In this document: positions 45,990 to 58,227 of the stretch, piece after piece
Position numbering within the stretch: position 1 is the stretch's first letter
Layout: every line of letters starts with the position of its first letter
Source of the DNA: Adineta ricciae
Lineage: Eukaryota; Rotifera; Eurotatoria; Adinetida; Adinetidae
DNA length: 64,000 nt
Assembly: GCA_905250025.1 (NCBI GenBank)
Contig: CAJNOJ010000055.1
Location: 248,001 to 312,000 of the forward strand
Direction: 5' to 3'
Notes under the pieces: generated by a model
Told to the model about the DNA's origin: nothing
Database searches by the model: none
Seen by the model: only the letters and a program-made list of their open reading frames with translations
Translations under genes and position numbers: made by a program

Positions 45990-47105
45990 AAATAAAAATA
46001 TTGTTTTTATAATAAATGGACTAGACATCTTACCTGGGTTGTATAAAATTGCGAATTTTTGTATTCGATTATTTCCATTATCACATATATACAGTGACCC
46101 ATAACTATCAAATTGTAGATCAACCGGATAATTCAACTGACTGGCACTTGTCCCATAGTTTCCTGCGCAACCGACTATCTAATGCAAACACCGACAGTTG
46201 AATTCGATGCCCAGCGTACAGCACGGTTATTATTGGAATCAGCAATGTATAAATATCCATTAATATCTAAGACCACTACCGATAGATTATTTAGTCTTAA
46301 TAAGTCAGAACCAGACGTTCCATCCCAAGCGACAGTTTGTCAGTTTGATGCTCCAACCGACTACATTTGTATTCGATGATTATTATTGTCGGCAACATAG
46401 ACAGTCATATCATTGTCCACATATATACCGTTAGAAGAATTCAGTTGAGAGGGCTGCGAACCTACATTACCATTTCCCGCGACTTTACTAGACATTGTCG
46501 AGTTTGGTGGAAAGCTTATGACTTTATTATCATTTAGTAGACTAACGTACAAGTTCTCGTATTGATCAACAAAAATAGCGTAGCTAAAACCAATTGTCCC
46601 AATACGAGTGATTGGATTCGTTCCATTTATTGACCGTTGTTGAATTCGATAGTTCCGCCTATCTAAAGCGTATATCGATGTTCTAACAACGCAGATGTAT
46701 GTGCATGCATTAAACTAATTAGGAGATGCGCCTGATCCTGATCCAATATTGCGTATAATCGTTAAAGAAGTAAGATTCACTACCACTATCCGACTATTCA
46801 GTTGGTCGACTATGTATAGAGCGTTATCTGCTGATATACTAATACCACTAGGCAGATTAAGGTACCCTTTTGCAGATCCAGATGCGCCAGACGCTTTGCC
46901 TGCCATAGTAACTGCATTTTGAACCCAAGTTGCATTCGACGATAGGTTTACAGCAGCTAAATAAAGACATCAGTTAATTTCCGATAAATATAGTGTTCTA
47001 ATAAGCCTTTTCTCTATTGATTTCTCTCAGATGAAGATTTGTGGATAACCTTTGTATACACAACTGTTGCCTGATTACTACCCGAGAGGATATCTCCAAG
47101 GCCTT
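45990..47105 (-). pseudogene. Decayed NHL-repeat gene or gene part
   Basis: Several NHL beta-propeller repeats can be read: 'LNLPSGISISADNALYIVDQLNSRI' (46.9 kb), 'NSSNGIYVDNDMTVYVADNNNHRIQ' (46.4 kb), 'DINGYLYIADSNNNRA' (46.25 kb), 'NYPVDLQFDSYGSLYICDNGNNRIQKF' (46.1 kb). Between them are in-frame stops near 46715, 46363 and 46160 and at least one frameshift. It runs straight into the decayed PLAT/polycystin gene on the same strand, with an intron-like gap (46035-45813), so the two may be the two halves of one gene. Confidence 0.75.
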
Positions 47106-47120
47106 TACCTGATGTTAATC

Positions 47121-48004
47121 GTGTGAAAACAAAACTCAGTGCCAACTATCATAATCTGATCGTCAACCGAAAAGATAAGAATTTGTCAATCATTCGGCTC
47201 AAGTCTCGTTCTTTGACAACGAAAACGAGGAAGAAAAACGAAATAAAACGATCAATGAATCAACTTCGCTATATAAAGAGCCTATTCAGACAAAAAACGG
47301 AAATTCACGTTTACTTTATCAAAAGGCAACACAATATCTTAGTAAAAACTGAAATGGCGTATGTTTTTTTACAAGTTTATCATGTGAAACACTCGTTGAA
47401 TGGATGCCTTTTTTGTACAAGAATAATGACTATTTAGTATTTTTTAGGGTACTTTTATTGTTTCCATTTCAAAACACACCATCGTGTGCAAATATGTAAA
47501 AATAAACTTCTTTTTCGTCAAGGAAATTAAATATTCTATCCGCTATCAAACAGTATAGTCAGGTTTCCTGTCGCACTTCAAATGCTTATCATCAACAAGA
47601 ATTTCCGTTGAACAGTCGAAAAAATAACACATTTTCATATGGGAAAATCTATTCAATGATAAATATCTTCTTGACAATATTCTCTCGTGCATTCATGAGC
47701 AGAACAAGAAGAAAAGCCTGATGTTGTGTATATTACGCTATAGTTAACATCTATCGGAAGATAAGGACATCCCGACTGTGCGTATTAAGACTAGTGTGAT
47801 TACACAACCGCAATAGAACTTTGTTTATCATGCTTGTGTTCACAGTTAGTCTCATCAAATTACGATAACACATGTTGATCTATTCGTTGAAGATGACCGT
47901 TGCGTGATTCTTGTCAAGCATCGTCGTAATATTGATAAGGATAAATGGTAAAATGATCCAGATAAATTTTATGTGTTTGTTTCATTCAAACCGAATCATT
48001 TCGA
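47121..48004. other. Intergenic, nothing recognised
   Basis: AT-rich, 880 nt. One plus-strand frame of 104 codons (47123-47437) is rich in Lys/Arg and has no domain; probably chance. Confidence 0.4.
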
Positions 48005-48358
48005 ATGCAAAGCTATCATCTTTCAATACTCATCCTCTGTTTAGTATTTCTATTCAGCAGAGGAAACACTTCTTCTCCACCAAATGTAGTTGTACGTATC
48101 AGTAATATGACTGAGTCAATGAATACTGACGCTGTACGTATTACTAAACAAGCATTTGCGAAGTTCAATGGTTATTCGCTCAAATCTCGTTCGGCTCTTG
48201 CGAAATACATTCGTTATCAATTCGATCAACTTCATAGTCCATCATGGCAATGCATCCTCGGCAAAGATTTTGCACTGTCGATCACTTCCGATGACGAAAA
48301 ACGTATTATTCTCGATGTTGGTAAAGTTGCGGTATTAATTTTCAAAGGCAAATGTTAA
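48005..48358 (+). CDS. Dynein light chain-like protein with a signal peptide
   Basis: Intronless, 117 residues. A strong signal peptide opens the frame ('SILILCLVFLFSRGNTSS'). The rest aligns with DYNLL/LC8: 'RISNMTESMNTDAVRITKQAF', 'ALAKYIRYQFDQLHSPSWQCILGKDFAL' (LC8: [21 protein letters not shown]) and the final 'GKVAVLIFKG' (LC8: GQVAILLFKSG). The TxT/peptide-groove region is less conserved. LC8 is a cytosolic dimer that binds short peptides in dynein and many other partners; a secreted copy is unexpected. The start is the only in-frame ATG before the hydrophobic run. Confidence 0.8.
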   Translation: MQSYHLSILILCLVFLFSRGNTSSPPNVVVRISNMTESMNTDAVRITKQAFAKFNGYSLKSRSALAKYIRYQFDQLHSPSWQCILGKDFALSITSDDEKRIILDVGKVAVLIFKGKC

Positions 48359-48436
48359 ATTTTTTTTGTCATAATAAAGGAATCGAGTGCCACGCATTTC
48401 AAGGGTTGTTCTTTTCTCTTCACTGAAAACAAACAA

Positions 48437-48460
48437 AACACACACACACGCACACACACC
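48437..48460. repeat. (CA)n microsatellite
   Basis: About 24 nt of near-perfect CA repeat with one G interruption, downstream of the secreted LC8-like gene. Confidence 0.85.
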
Positions 48461-48563
48461 AAGGCAAAGACAGTCGTCGAAAGAAATTTGCAGAAAAATC
48501 ATTGCTGACCTGCAGCATAGTGTCTTTATGTACAGACGAGAAGAAAAAAATCGAATCCTTTTT

Positions 48564-51500
48564 TCATAGTTGCCAAACTATCACATGAGGAAGTGCATCA
48601 TCTTTGCCCAATGTTTCATCATTAGTTGCGTAATCTTCAAAACCATCTCCGATACTCAAGACAATCGTTTTCATATTTGTACTATCATCAGCAGAAGAGA
48701 CAACCGTTGTATCTGTTGAAAGGATAAATCGTACAGGTCCCGCATGACCAAACGATAGACTTTTCAAGTGCAATGAACTGGCAGTTAATTTGTTATTGCC
48801 CGAATCGAGTAGTTGTGGAACAGAGATGTTAAGCAATACACCTGCACTTGTTCCAACCCAGAGTGTTTCTTTGCATATATGAAGAGCACTGACTCTTAGA
48901 CAGCCTAATTTATGAGCTCGAATAATATCATCACATACTAGGGAAGGAAAAGAAAACGGATTTGTTGGATAGTGTGAGAAGAAATGTACCTTGCAATTTT
49001 TGTGTTACTGCAGTTCGAATACTTGTTTCCAATAGACAGACAAAATGTGTTGCATGATAAAGACGAATTTCATGTGAACCTTGAGATGCTATCCAAACAT
49101 GATGCATCGATGACCCTCCTGGAGCAATACTACACACATGACGATGACAATCGTCAACAAGAAATGAATGCTAAACGAAATTTGATTGAGTTAGACGAAA
49201 TTCGAATTCATAGAGTAGATTACTTCGACGTTGAGTGAATTTGGACATACGACAAATATACGATCGCGTATAGCACACCATAATCTTCCAGCAGCCAAGG
49301 CCATGACAGATATAGGATCAACGTTATCTCCATCATCGATATCATGATGTCCATTACCACCACCACCGCCACCACATCGAAGAGCGTCTTCTTCAATAGA
49401 TCGAATTGTTGGACAATCTAAATCCCAATGGCCACCTGAAATCATCAGACAAACTCAGATTCTTCTCATTTATCATATTGACATATATCTACTTAAATCT
49501 CGCCGAAAAACACATAGTTCACCATGACTCAGCGCAACGAAGACTTTGTTGTCGGTATATCTAAATATCATCATAAACAACCGGCAGTACACTTCGTATT
49601 CAAACTTACAAGATGGAATGAATCGGAGATCCAAGTTGTTTAACAATGCGACTCTTTCTTGCAACTGTTTTCATCGTCTCTGTACATTGAAAGATTAGAA
49701 TTCTAAACAGAACCCACCGATTGCCACTCTTTCCAATCGATTCGAACTTACATTCCATCATCGGTGCCTAACCACATCGTAGCTTCTCTTGTATCTTGTT
49801 GTTCATTAGGAAGGTCACTTTCCAGTAAAATGCATTGTTGTGACGGCGTTGTCGAATCGATTGAGAACACATCTTCGTTATTGATCGTCGATGTATCTTC
49901 GTCATCACTCGAATCGATGTCAAAAAATGATTCGACAGTTGTGGGCACATCGGAATTCTTCATTGTTAAACCTGCTTCTTGTTTCAACAAATGTTCTTCG
50001 TGTTTATCTTCTTGTCGTTCTCCTTCATCATCTTCCTGATGTTTTTGTTTATGTTGATGATGACGATGCTTTATACTACTTCCCGTTCGTCGACCTTTGT
50101 GTGATGGAACATAAGCAACACAATTAATACGTGATGATATCACTGTATTGCAGGCTTTTATTGTTACATTAGGTTGAACGTTAACCAAACATACTTGACC
50201 ATCGGAATTACAAATACAAATATCACCTAATGATAAACGAGGCGCACCGCAAGAAAACTAAACAGAAAACTAAAGAAGCCAATGATTTGTCTTTTAGAAA
50301 ACATACTTGACTTCCTGGGCGGCTATGTGGAAGTGTTAGAACATGCTGAAAACTGATATTTCGTCGGCCCGTTGCAGCTTCGACTAGAATAATAATCATA
50401 GGAATGTGTTTTTTTTTTCAGCGAAAATTCACTTACAAAGAGCTTTCTTCGCTTCAAGAAAGCTCTTTTGCCAGGTTGCTCGATGTTCGGCAGACGAAAA
50501 GATAACATCAATCGTTTCCGTACGTTCTCTACGCGATCGCATTCGATTAAGAAACAAACTTGTAAAACTATCTGCACTACTCACGGTGTATGCATGATTA
50601 GTTGAATATTATTGGATTTCTGTTGCAAAATATCTGTTGTCGTTGGTTCCGGACTTGTGGTTCGTACACTTGATACGGATGATGTTTCGTCAGTGATGTG
50701 TTTGTTGATTACATGAAGAGTTTCTCTTAACGACTCGTCTAGATGCTAGAAATGAATTGAATTCGCAATCGATGAAAAGAATTGAGCCATATAGGAAATT
50801 TTACTTGATGAGGAACAGTGATCGTTTTAGCCAAATCACTCATTTGTCCGAGAGTGACAACATCGTCTTCTAAATGACGATATTTCTCTCCGCCTGAACT
50901 GGCAGTGGAGTGAGATTTAACTATGGTTGGCGGTGTTCCTCGTTTCTTTACATGATCTATTGCAAAAGAAAAAGAAAACATAACATCACGAATTTTCGTT
51001 GATAAAAACCAGACAAAAATGTTGTATCGATCTTTCAACGGATTAGGGAGATGCTAATTGTTATTTGGGGGTACTTTCTGATCGTTAATGATACTGCTTA
51101 TCAAACCGTAGTTAGACTACAACGAGAACTTTGACAACACTGACTTCTGAACTAACTTCTTTCCTCATCGAGACTTACCTGCAGCTAGATCGACACTCTC
51201 CAATGAAATCTTCATAATTAATTTATGTTTTGCATTGTCAATGTATTGTTTTCCTGAAGGTGAATTTCTGTAAAAAAGACAAAAACGAATTCACATTCTC
51301 CATTCGAACCTTTCCTTTCACATACATAATCACCGAAGATGTCGGCTTCTTTGTTAATGTTCCACTTCTTCGCTTACAACTTGTAATGATTATCAAATCA
51401 TTGAATAAAAAGATACATCGATCTTTTTTCAATCCCGATGGCGATTGAATGGTAACCACATCATGACGGATATAGTATCGATCAGCATTGACTAACTAGA

Positions 51501-54500
51501 AAAGAGAAATTCCCATAGATATCATTGTGAAAGCAGCGAGCATCATTCATGACAAACATCAGTTAAGTTTTCGATCATTTCTTGAACAACTTCGAGTGAG
51601 TTGTTCGTTACGGTTAATTCAGTTGAACCAACATCTTTCTGTACTTGATCAATTTGTTCAGCTAGCGAATGAATTTCCGATTGTGCTTTAAGCAATAGTG
51701 GATAATCTGCATGATTTGAATTTGTACATTTGAGAAAGTCTTTGATATATAGTTCATATCTTGGAATACGTTGCACCGGTTGAATGATCAGATCGCGTAA
51801 CGTTAATCGGCCACGATGAATTCGCGCTTGTTGTTCGAGAAATTTATTAAACGACGACGAGTCACGACAGAGACGAATGGCAATTTGAGCTGTTTTATAA
51901 TTATTAACAAAACTTGTGTACGTCTCGATGACTGATGTTCGGGTAAACTAGATTCATCAGATAAGATAGGAAAAACAAAACATTTTCTATTTGCTTCGAC
52001 AATCTATTTACCATCTGAAAAAGAAGATCACCCACAGTTTGTTTATTATCCCATTGAGATAATCTCTGTGACAGCGAGATCAAGAATGCCTAAGAAGAAA
52101 TGACAATTGGAGAAGACAAATAATAATAAGAACAAATGAACTTACCGTATGATGAATATGGATTTCGGGAACTTTATAAAAAATATCATTGACAAGATCA
52201 TTCGAAATAACAGCTTTATCTTTCATGGGTAAATAATATTTCTAAAAACACATTATGGGATTCGATATGATCAACTATGTCAACAAATTAGAGTATTTCT
52301 CGTTTTACAATGTCAACATCAAATCTCCTATTTAATCTGAAGGGAAAAAAACGCGATTTTACCGTCACGAGGTTTTTCAGCGCTTCAACATAGGATTTCT
52401 CGGTATCGTACATTTGCATGGCAATGGCTTTTCGTTTGGCCTGAAATGAGAAAAAAAAGAGTCAAAACAATGAGAGAAATTTGTCAGAGATCAAAGATAA
52501 CTGATGAGGAAATTGATAGCAAAGAAAGAAAGAAAGAAAGAACCTGTTGCCAACGACACTCTTGCTGTGGTGCGGAATGATGACGTCGAACTCCATAAAA
52601 GGTAAAATTCGATTGTGTTGATCGATCATTAGGAGCAGGCGTGGTTGCTCGAATTAACGGCGGTGAATGTGATGTCTTTTGATCCGACATGATGGAGATC
52701 ACATTTGACATTCCATATATTAATATGATGTGTTTGTTATGTTGTCGTTAGATAGAGTCAGAAACGATGGATGAAAGATAGAAGAAGGGAAGAAGGGAGA
52801 GAAAAAAAAGGCGCAGGCGGTAGAAGTATTTCTTTCATCTATCTGATAATTTTCCTCTTTACCGAGTATGTGATGATAAAGCAATATGGGAAGAAAAAGA
52901 AAAGAACATGTGCATACCTCGTTCTTGTCGTCAATCGTTCCACTCGACGTAGGAGTCAGTGCTGTGAGTGATGTACTACTTAGAATAGTACCACTCGTTG
53001 ATAATCCACAAGTTTCTTCAATCTGAATTGTCGGCTCAGTTCTTTCGCGTTCTCTTTCGTTCGAACAACTCAATTCAGGCGTTGATTGACACGTCGAATC
53101 ATCTGTTGGTTTCATTTCATTCAAAGGTATCTTCTTCAAATTTGAAGTGTTGTTCGTTGAGGTGTTGAATGTATGACTGCGTGTCACTGAAGCCCGACTA
53201 TTCTGTCGACTCAGCGTTGGTGTTGAATCACCACTACCATCCACGAATTCAAATCGCCCAATAGGTTCCTTGAAAAAAAAAAGCCGAAGAATACTTTCCC
53301 AGGAAGATTTTGTTTCTATTTACTTGATATTTCTTATGAACAATCACCGGCCGAAAAGGACTGAGAGGTTTCGGCGGAAGAATATCGGTTGGCGATGGTG
53401 TATCTGCTCGTCTTTCGATTGATTGTGCTCTATCAAGTGGAGGAATTACTGGAGCTTGATTTAATGTATGTCGACGATTTAATTCACTGATTAGATCAAG
53501 CAAAGGTCGACGATCGAACGTTTCTTCGACGTCCAATTTCGATGATTCGGCAAGATTTTCTGAAACAAAATTTGAGATCATTTTGGAATAGGAATCATCG
53601 TTGCTTGTTGACGATTCGTGATTTGAAGTTGGTTTGGAAGGTTCTGGAAAAACAAATTGACTTGAAGAACTTCTCGTCAATTCATTTCCTTGAGGAGATG
53701 AACTGACACTAACTCGAACACGGTGTATCGAACTGTCTGTCACTGAAAGAAAGCAAATATCGAAAGTAGACATTTCCTGCCGTGCCAAGCTTTTACCTGA
53801 CGATCTTGGCTGCTGTTGAACACTAACATGATGTGGTGACGTCGCTGGTTGTGTTTTGATGATTCGAGTGACTATCGTTGGCGATGAAGTTTGATTATTT
53901 TTTGTACAGATTTTATCTTCTTGTTTAGTTTTAACTTCAACTTTCCGATTGATTTTCGTCGAGCTAACTTGAAAGGAAATGTTCTTGTCCTTGGCGACTG
54001 GAGCTGCTTTTTCTTGAGGAATTGTTTCATTGTTTACCGGATATGTTACACATGAAGAGCGGCGTGTTGATGACGATTCCATGGGTAGGACATTGATCGT
54101 AGACATAGTTTTCACTTGCCGTATTGATTCAGCATGGAGAGGCTTGATTTTGACTACTTGTGGATGACTTTGAACGCGACGAAGTTTGAGTTTAGAACTA
54201 GAAAGAATACTTGCCAATAAACGATGGTTACTCAACTGACTAACTTTGTTTTCGCTGATTGAAATGATCGATTCGTCTCTTGTTGGGCTTTAGTATCTAC
54301 AGACGAGTCTGTTTTCGATGAAGTCTTATGATTGTATTTGTTAGTAAAAACGCTTTCGTGTGCTTTCCGCTCCAATTCAAGTAATCGTTCAGTAAAGCGT
54401 TTCAAACGGGCATATGCTGTTTGTGTGGAATTGAATGAAGCGAACTTTTCGTTCAAATCTGATGAATTATATTCATCAAACGATGATGATGAAGATGATG

Positions 54501-55913
54501 CTGTTCGACAACGGAACCAACAAGAATTCCGGTAACGTGATAGGTACAACGGATTGGCTCGATTTAGATTGATCTGATCAGTTGAACTTGCGGAATAGAC
54601 ACGTTCGCGACGTTCGTACGATAAATCATTTAATTGACCATTTGATAGACGAATCTGTAAAAGAAATGTCAACAATGAGAAAGAAAAGCAGCACACACAT
54701 TAGTTGTTATTTCCAAATAACAAAATACTTGTTCAGATTAATCCAGAACAATTTTGTTTATGATCAATGTTGGTAAGTGAAAAGCAAATCGAGCTAGAGA
54801 GAGAGAGAGAGAGCGCGCAAGAAAGGAGAGAACAGAAATAATTACGGTGCCTGTTGTTACATCAACACATACATGTACAAAGAAGAAATCTCATCGGTAC
54901 AAGCAGTATGTGATCAACAAGAAGGAAAAAAGAAGAAAGAGTTTTCTTGTCGTCCGTTCTGTATCATCAAAGATTACCAAATGTCGATACATATGCCGAG
55001 CTGTTCGTTCTGATAGCTTAGCCAAGAGCATTGTCAAAAACGACCGATTGAGTAGAGGGGGAGGGGGAGAAAAGGGTCTAACATCACTCTGTCGCTGCCA
55101 TTTAGTAAGAAACACTTCTTTTTTCCTCCTCCTCCCCTTCGTTCTTCCCTCTTGTTCCAATATCTGTTCGTCATCTTATGTATGTCTATAGACTGATGAG
55201 CTAAGCGAAGAAGCATACAATCGACGATAGTAGCGGTGTGCTCTTTTGTTTTGTTCTCTTCGTCAGGGGCGTCGTCATCGTCACTGATTATTGTTATTGA
55301 GAAAGAAAAATTCCTCTGAAAAGTCCAAACTACACTGGCATATCTTCTATAGACGAAATTTATCCCTCGAGTAAAAACACGAGATCAATCACATTCATTG
55401 CCGGCATATCTTCGGATATATTAGCAAGAAGATATAGAACAGGTTTTTCTACTCGAAAAAATTTTATCAAGTTCTGGATAACTAGCGAATATTTTCCTCA
55501 TCGGAAAGAACAGGAAAAGACTGATAGGCAAAGTTGTTTTGGCTCTTCTATTTGTCTGTCAATTGACGCATATATTTAGCCCTTGAGTGGAAATGAGTCA
55601 AACGATAAATAGATACATACCAAAGAAAGATGATGATTAACGAGTACTGAAAAGTATTTTCTCGTTTGTATCTATCATGTCGCAGGATTAATTATCAATT
55701 CACTACAAGCTCGCTACTTACCGAAAATCGTCGTCGCCAATTAATATTTGTCACATAGAGACATTTATCAATATCTTCCGTTGATAAGAACGATGTTAAT
55801 GAACGTGTTAAAGGATGAATATTTTCGTCGTCCGAACTACTTGGAGAAGATGATCCATCACCTTGGGCTTGATCATCATCGGTATTGTCTGACGCGATGA
55901 GTTGATCGTCCAT
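48564..55913 (-). CDS. ARHGEF17: Rho guanine nucleotide exchange factor 17-like
   Basis: About 22 exons. N-terminal: 55913-55722, 54654-54245, 54197-53797, 53742-53324, 53268-52918, 52675-52544 (start uncertain). DH: 52440-52363, 52241-52146, 52089-52012, 51948-51558. PH: 51495-51326, 51267-51179, then 50956-50805 and 50745 to about 50640 (end unclear). C-terminal: to 50437, 50383-50307, 50257-49752, 49702-49610, 49560-49493, 49435-49224, 49170-48990, 48937-48564. DH motif 'PVQRIPRYELYIKDFLK'. The propeller motifs 'FSCGAP', 'WLGTDDG', 'KVFVALSHGEL', 'LWVGTSAGV' and the ending 'GKDDALPHVIVWQL' are those of ARHGEF17. It activates RhoA. Exon 51948-51558 has one extra T near 51898 that shifts frame inside the DH domain. 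A separate start at 52690 (MSDQK) is possible. Confidence 0.85.
52521..52541. repeat. (AAAG)n microsatellite
   Basis: Five tetranucleotide units in an ARHGEF17 intron, next to the donor site of the exon ending at 52544. Confidence 0.85.
54796..54813. repeat. (GA)n microsatellite
   Basis: A run of GA dinucleotides in the 1-kb first intron of ARHGEF17. Confidence 0.85.
55477..55489 (+). promoter_or_regulatory. 13-bp copy of the repeated element
   Basis: GATAACTAGCGAA, identical to the core of the elements at 29378 and 30179 but on the plus strand, inside ARHGEF17 intron 1. Confidence 0.35.
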
Positions 55914-56708
55914 AATATCTACTAGATCTCTGTTGGTTTTGATTTAGTATATTTATATATGTATACGGATGTATGTATATGTCTGAGTCTATACTTCAGA
56001 AGCAACAAGCACCCAGATGTGCGATACTGATGAAGATGATGATCTTTCTTCTAGTCGAGAAAAAAAAATAGAAAGACAAAAAAAAGATGGCATATATTGT
56101 TGGCAAGTGTCGACGGGTGTGTATGTGTCTAGATCATCACCATCATCGTCGTCATCAAACAAATGTCAATACTATTTCGCTTTTGATCAGATCCAAATCA
56201 TTAGGTTTTTTGGATTTCTTTCATTCATTCTATTAGGATTTTGTTTACATACATTAGCAGCAATAAAAAAACCATAAGTAAGTCCATTAAGAGTATGATT
56301 ATACACAAATTTAGTCAAGGGATAAGCAGATTAATTGCTGACAAGAACTATATTCTATTTTTCTTTCAGGGCTGAACAGTAACTAATATGAATTCAATTC
56401 ACCACAATCTTTTTGCGCATAAACTTCACACGTACGAGTTGGATTTGACTACGATGGTGATGATATAAACACAGCATTGATTGACGATGCGCAGTGTACA
56501 TATTTCCTCAATAGGCTTATCAATACTTGGATAATAATTAGATTATCGCTATCTCTAAACGCTAACCGTAATCCATTAGCAAATGAAAAAGTCTTACCTA
56601 TGTTATTTGTCATATAAAAACTGTGAAAGAAACTTTATTTTGTAATAAAAGATTCGAACCATCTACAATGCAAACTATAATACAAACGGATATAAAAGGG
56701 AAATGACT
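55914..56708. other. Upstream region of ARHGEF17
   Basis: Contains a plus-strand 86-codon ATG frame (56017-56277) with an acidic, Ser-rich start and one hydrophobic helix ('IIRFFGFLSFILLGFCLHTL'). Its low-complexity makeup and antisense position next to the ARHGEF17 start make it doubtful. No other signal. Confidence 0.3.
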
Positions 56709-57954
56709 CTATTGACTGTTCTGTTCTTTAGTTTGGCAATTCAGCTGTTGTCCTATCATTAAATAATAACTTCCAATCGCCTTATGAAATGAGACCAACT
56801 GTTGTTGCATAACTCTGATCTGAAAAAGAAAAACGGATTCTTTGTAATTAATCGTATGACTTCAGTGCGACAGCGAACTTACGCGATTGTCATCGAGTAA
56901 ACGTAATTTAACCGTGAGATTTGTTTTCAATTTTTCATGGCGTTCTTTATAGTGATGATACTGTCGTTCGATGTTCTCCTCGGAATTCGACAACGTCACA
57001 CCTCCGCTGGGATTTTGAGTTAAGACAGTTTCGTAATCAGATCGGTATGCATCATATTCGATTCTAGAAAAAATTTCCGAAGAGAGAGATTGTTCCTCGA
57101 AAACTTGTCTATTACCGAGATTTTTCGTATGCTTTCAAAGTCATTGAGGTATCTTCCATTGTCTTGCTTACTAGAGTTTGTAAAGCTCCAACGAATGAGT
57201 TCATTGAGTCTAAATTAATTCGTTTTGGTCGTGTTCTTTGTTTTGTCACGAAAAGGTTTCATTTTACTTAGAAGAGTATCACCGTTATGGGCGAGAACAC
57301 GCTGACAATGTCCGTTTCGAGCGAACTGTTCGCAAAGATCAAATGTGGCTGATGACATTCGTTGTAATTCAATGAATGATTGACCTAAACGATGTTGTTG
57401 GATATTTTAGTGAAATTTTAAAAGCGACTTTCGTCAATTGCCTACTGAGAGAACGTTGAGTCTGAAGAAGACCAGCGAAATGTATGGACATTTGACGAGC
57501 TTCTTTCAATAAATATTCATATTGACGTTTTGTCTCTCGAAAAACCTACGGCATTTCCAGTTTATTCGATATGAAAAACGAAGAAAGAAAACAAACTTCG
57601 ATCTTTTGCTCAAGTTCGACGTCTTGCGTTCGAGTACCTTGTCCCATTCGCTCGTGCAATACTTGTCGAGTAAATTTAAACGTACGAGTACCCCATTGGC
57701 ATAGCGTATCGATTGTACGTGTCCAATTAAGTGTAGTTCGTTGTGGAACAGAAAGAACTGGTGCATCTAGTTTGTGGATATATGAATAATAAGTAAATTT
57801 TGGGAAAGAACGTTTCTTTACCAGGTGATTGAGATGTGTCTAAAAGACTAACATAACTGGTTGGTGTTGATGGGGATTCATTTGGCATTATTGACGAGGG
57901 TACGTTTGGAAAAAATGAGGTAGATGAAGGTACATTAGCCACCGGACTTATCAT
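56709..57954 (-). CDS. ARFIP2: Arfaptin (BAR/AH-domain protein)
   Basis: Seven exons: 57954-57822, 57766-57597, 57545-57446, 57384-57268, 57209-57116, 57063-56883, 56819-56709; phases agree; 301 residues (human arfaptins 341-373). The N-terminal 45 residues are disordered. The arfaptin-homology BAR domain follows: 'WTRTIDTLCQWGTRTFKFTRQ', 'LEQKIEVFRETKRQYE', 'NGDTLLNSMNSF', '[26 protein letters not shown]', 'HYKERHEKLKTNLTVKLRLLDDN', 'QQQLVSFHKAIGSYY'. Some of these strings span junctions, which supports the exon model. It binds Arl1, Arf1 and Rac1 and shapes trans-Golgi membranes during secretory granule formation. Whether it is the arfaptin-1 or -2 orthologue is not resolvable; invertebrates usually have one. 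Confidence 0.92.
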
Positions 57955-58227
57955 TCTTCTACACGAGACAATATGATTCGTAAGACTAAAAGAAAGATAA
58001 TGAACAGTTAGTTGTTTTGCCTTTCTCTATTCTATATATATACTTTCCGTACAGTACAGAATGAGAAAAGAATTAAATGGATATATTTGTAGATTTTATC
58101 GAATGAAATACTTTGTTCGCTTTCAGAATGTTGTGACATCTACTACTAGTATTCGATTTTGTAAAATTCATTTATCATTCTAATTTAGAAGGATACAATC
58201 AAATCAATGTAGTTACATCTTGGTAAT

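Noticed and set aside
48437..48460. CA repeat as a CRISPR or telomeric array
   Set aside because: Simple dinucleotide microsatellite; no spacers. No telomere-like or CRISPR repeats were seen anywhere in the window.
56017..56277. Plus-strand 86-codon frame with a membrane helix as a gene
   Set aside because: Low-complexity Asp/Ser/Lys runs, antisense to the ARHGEF17 promoter, no homologue recalled.
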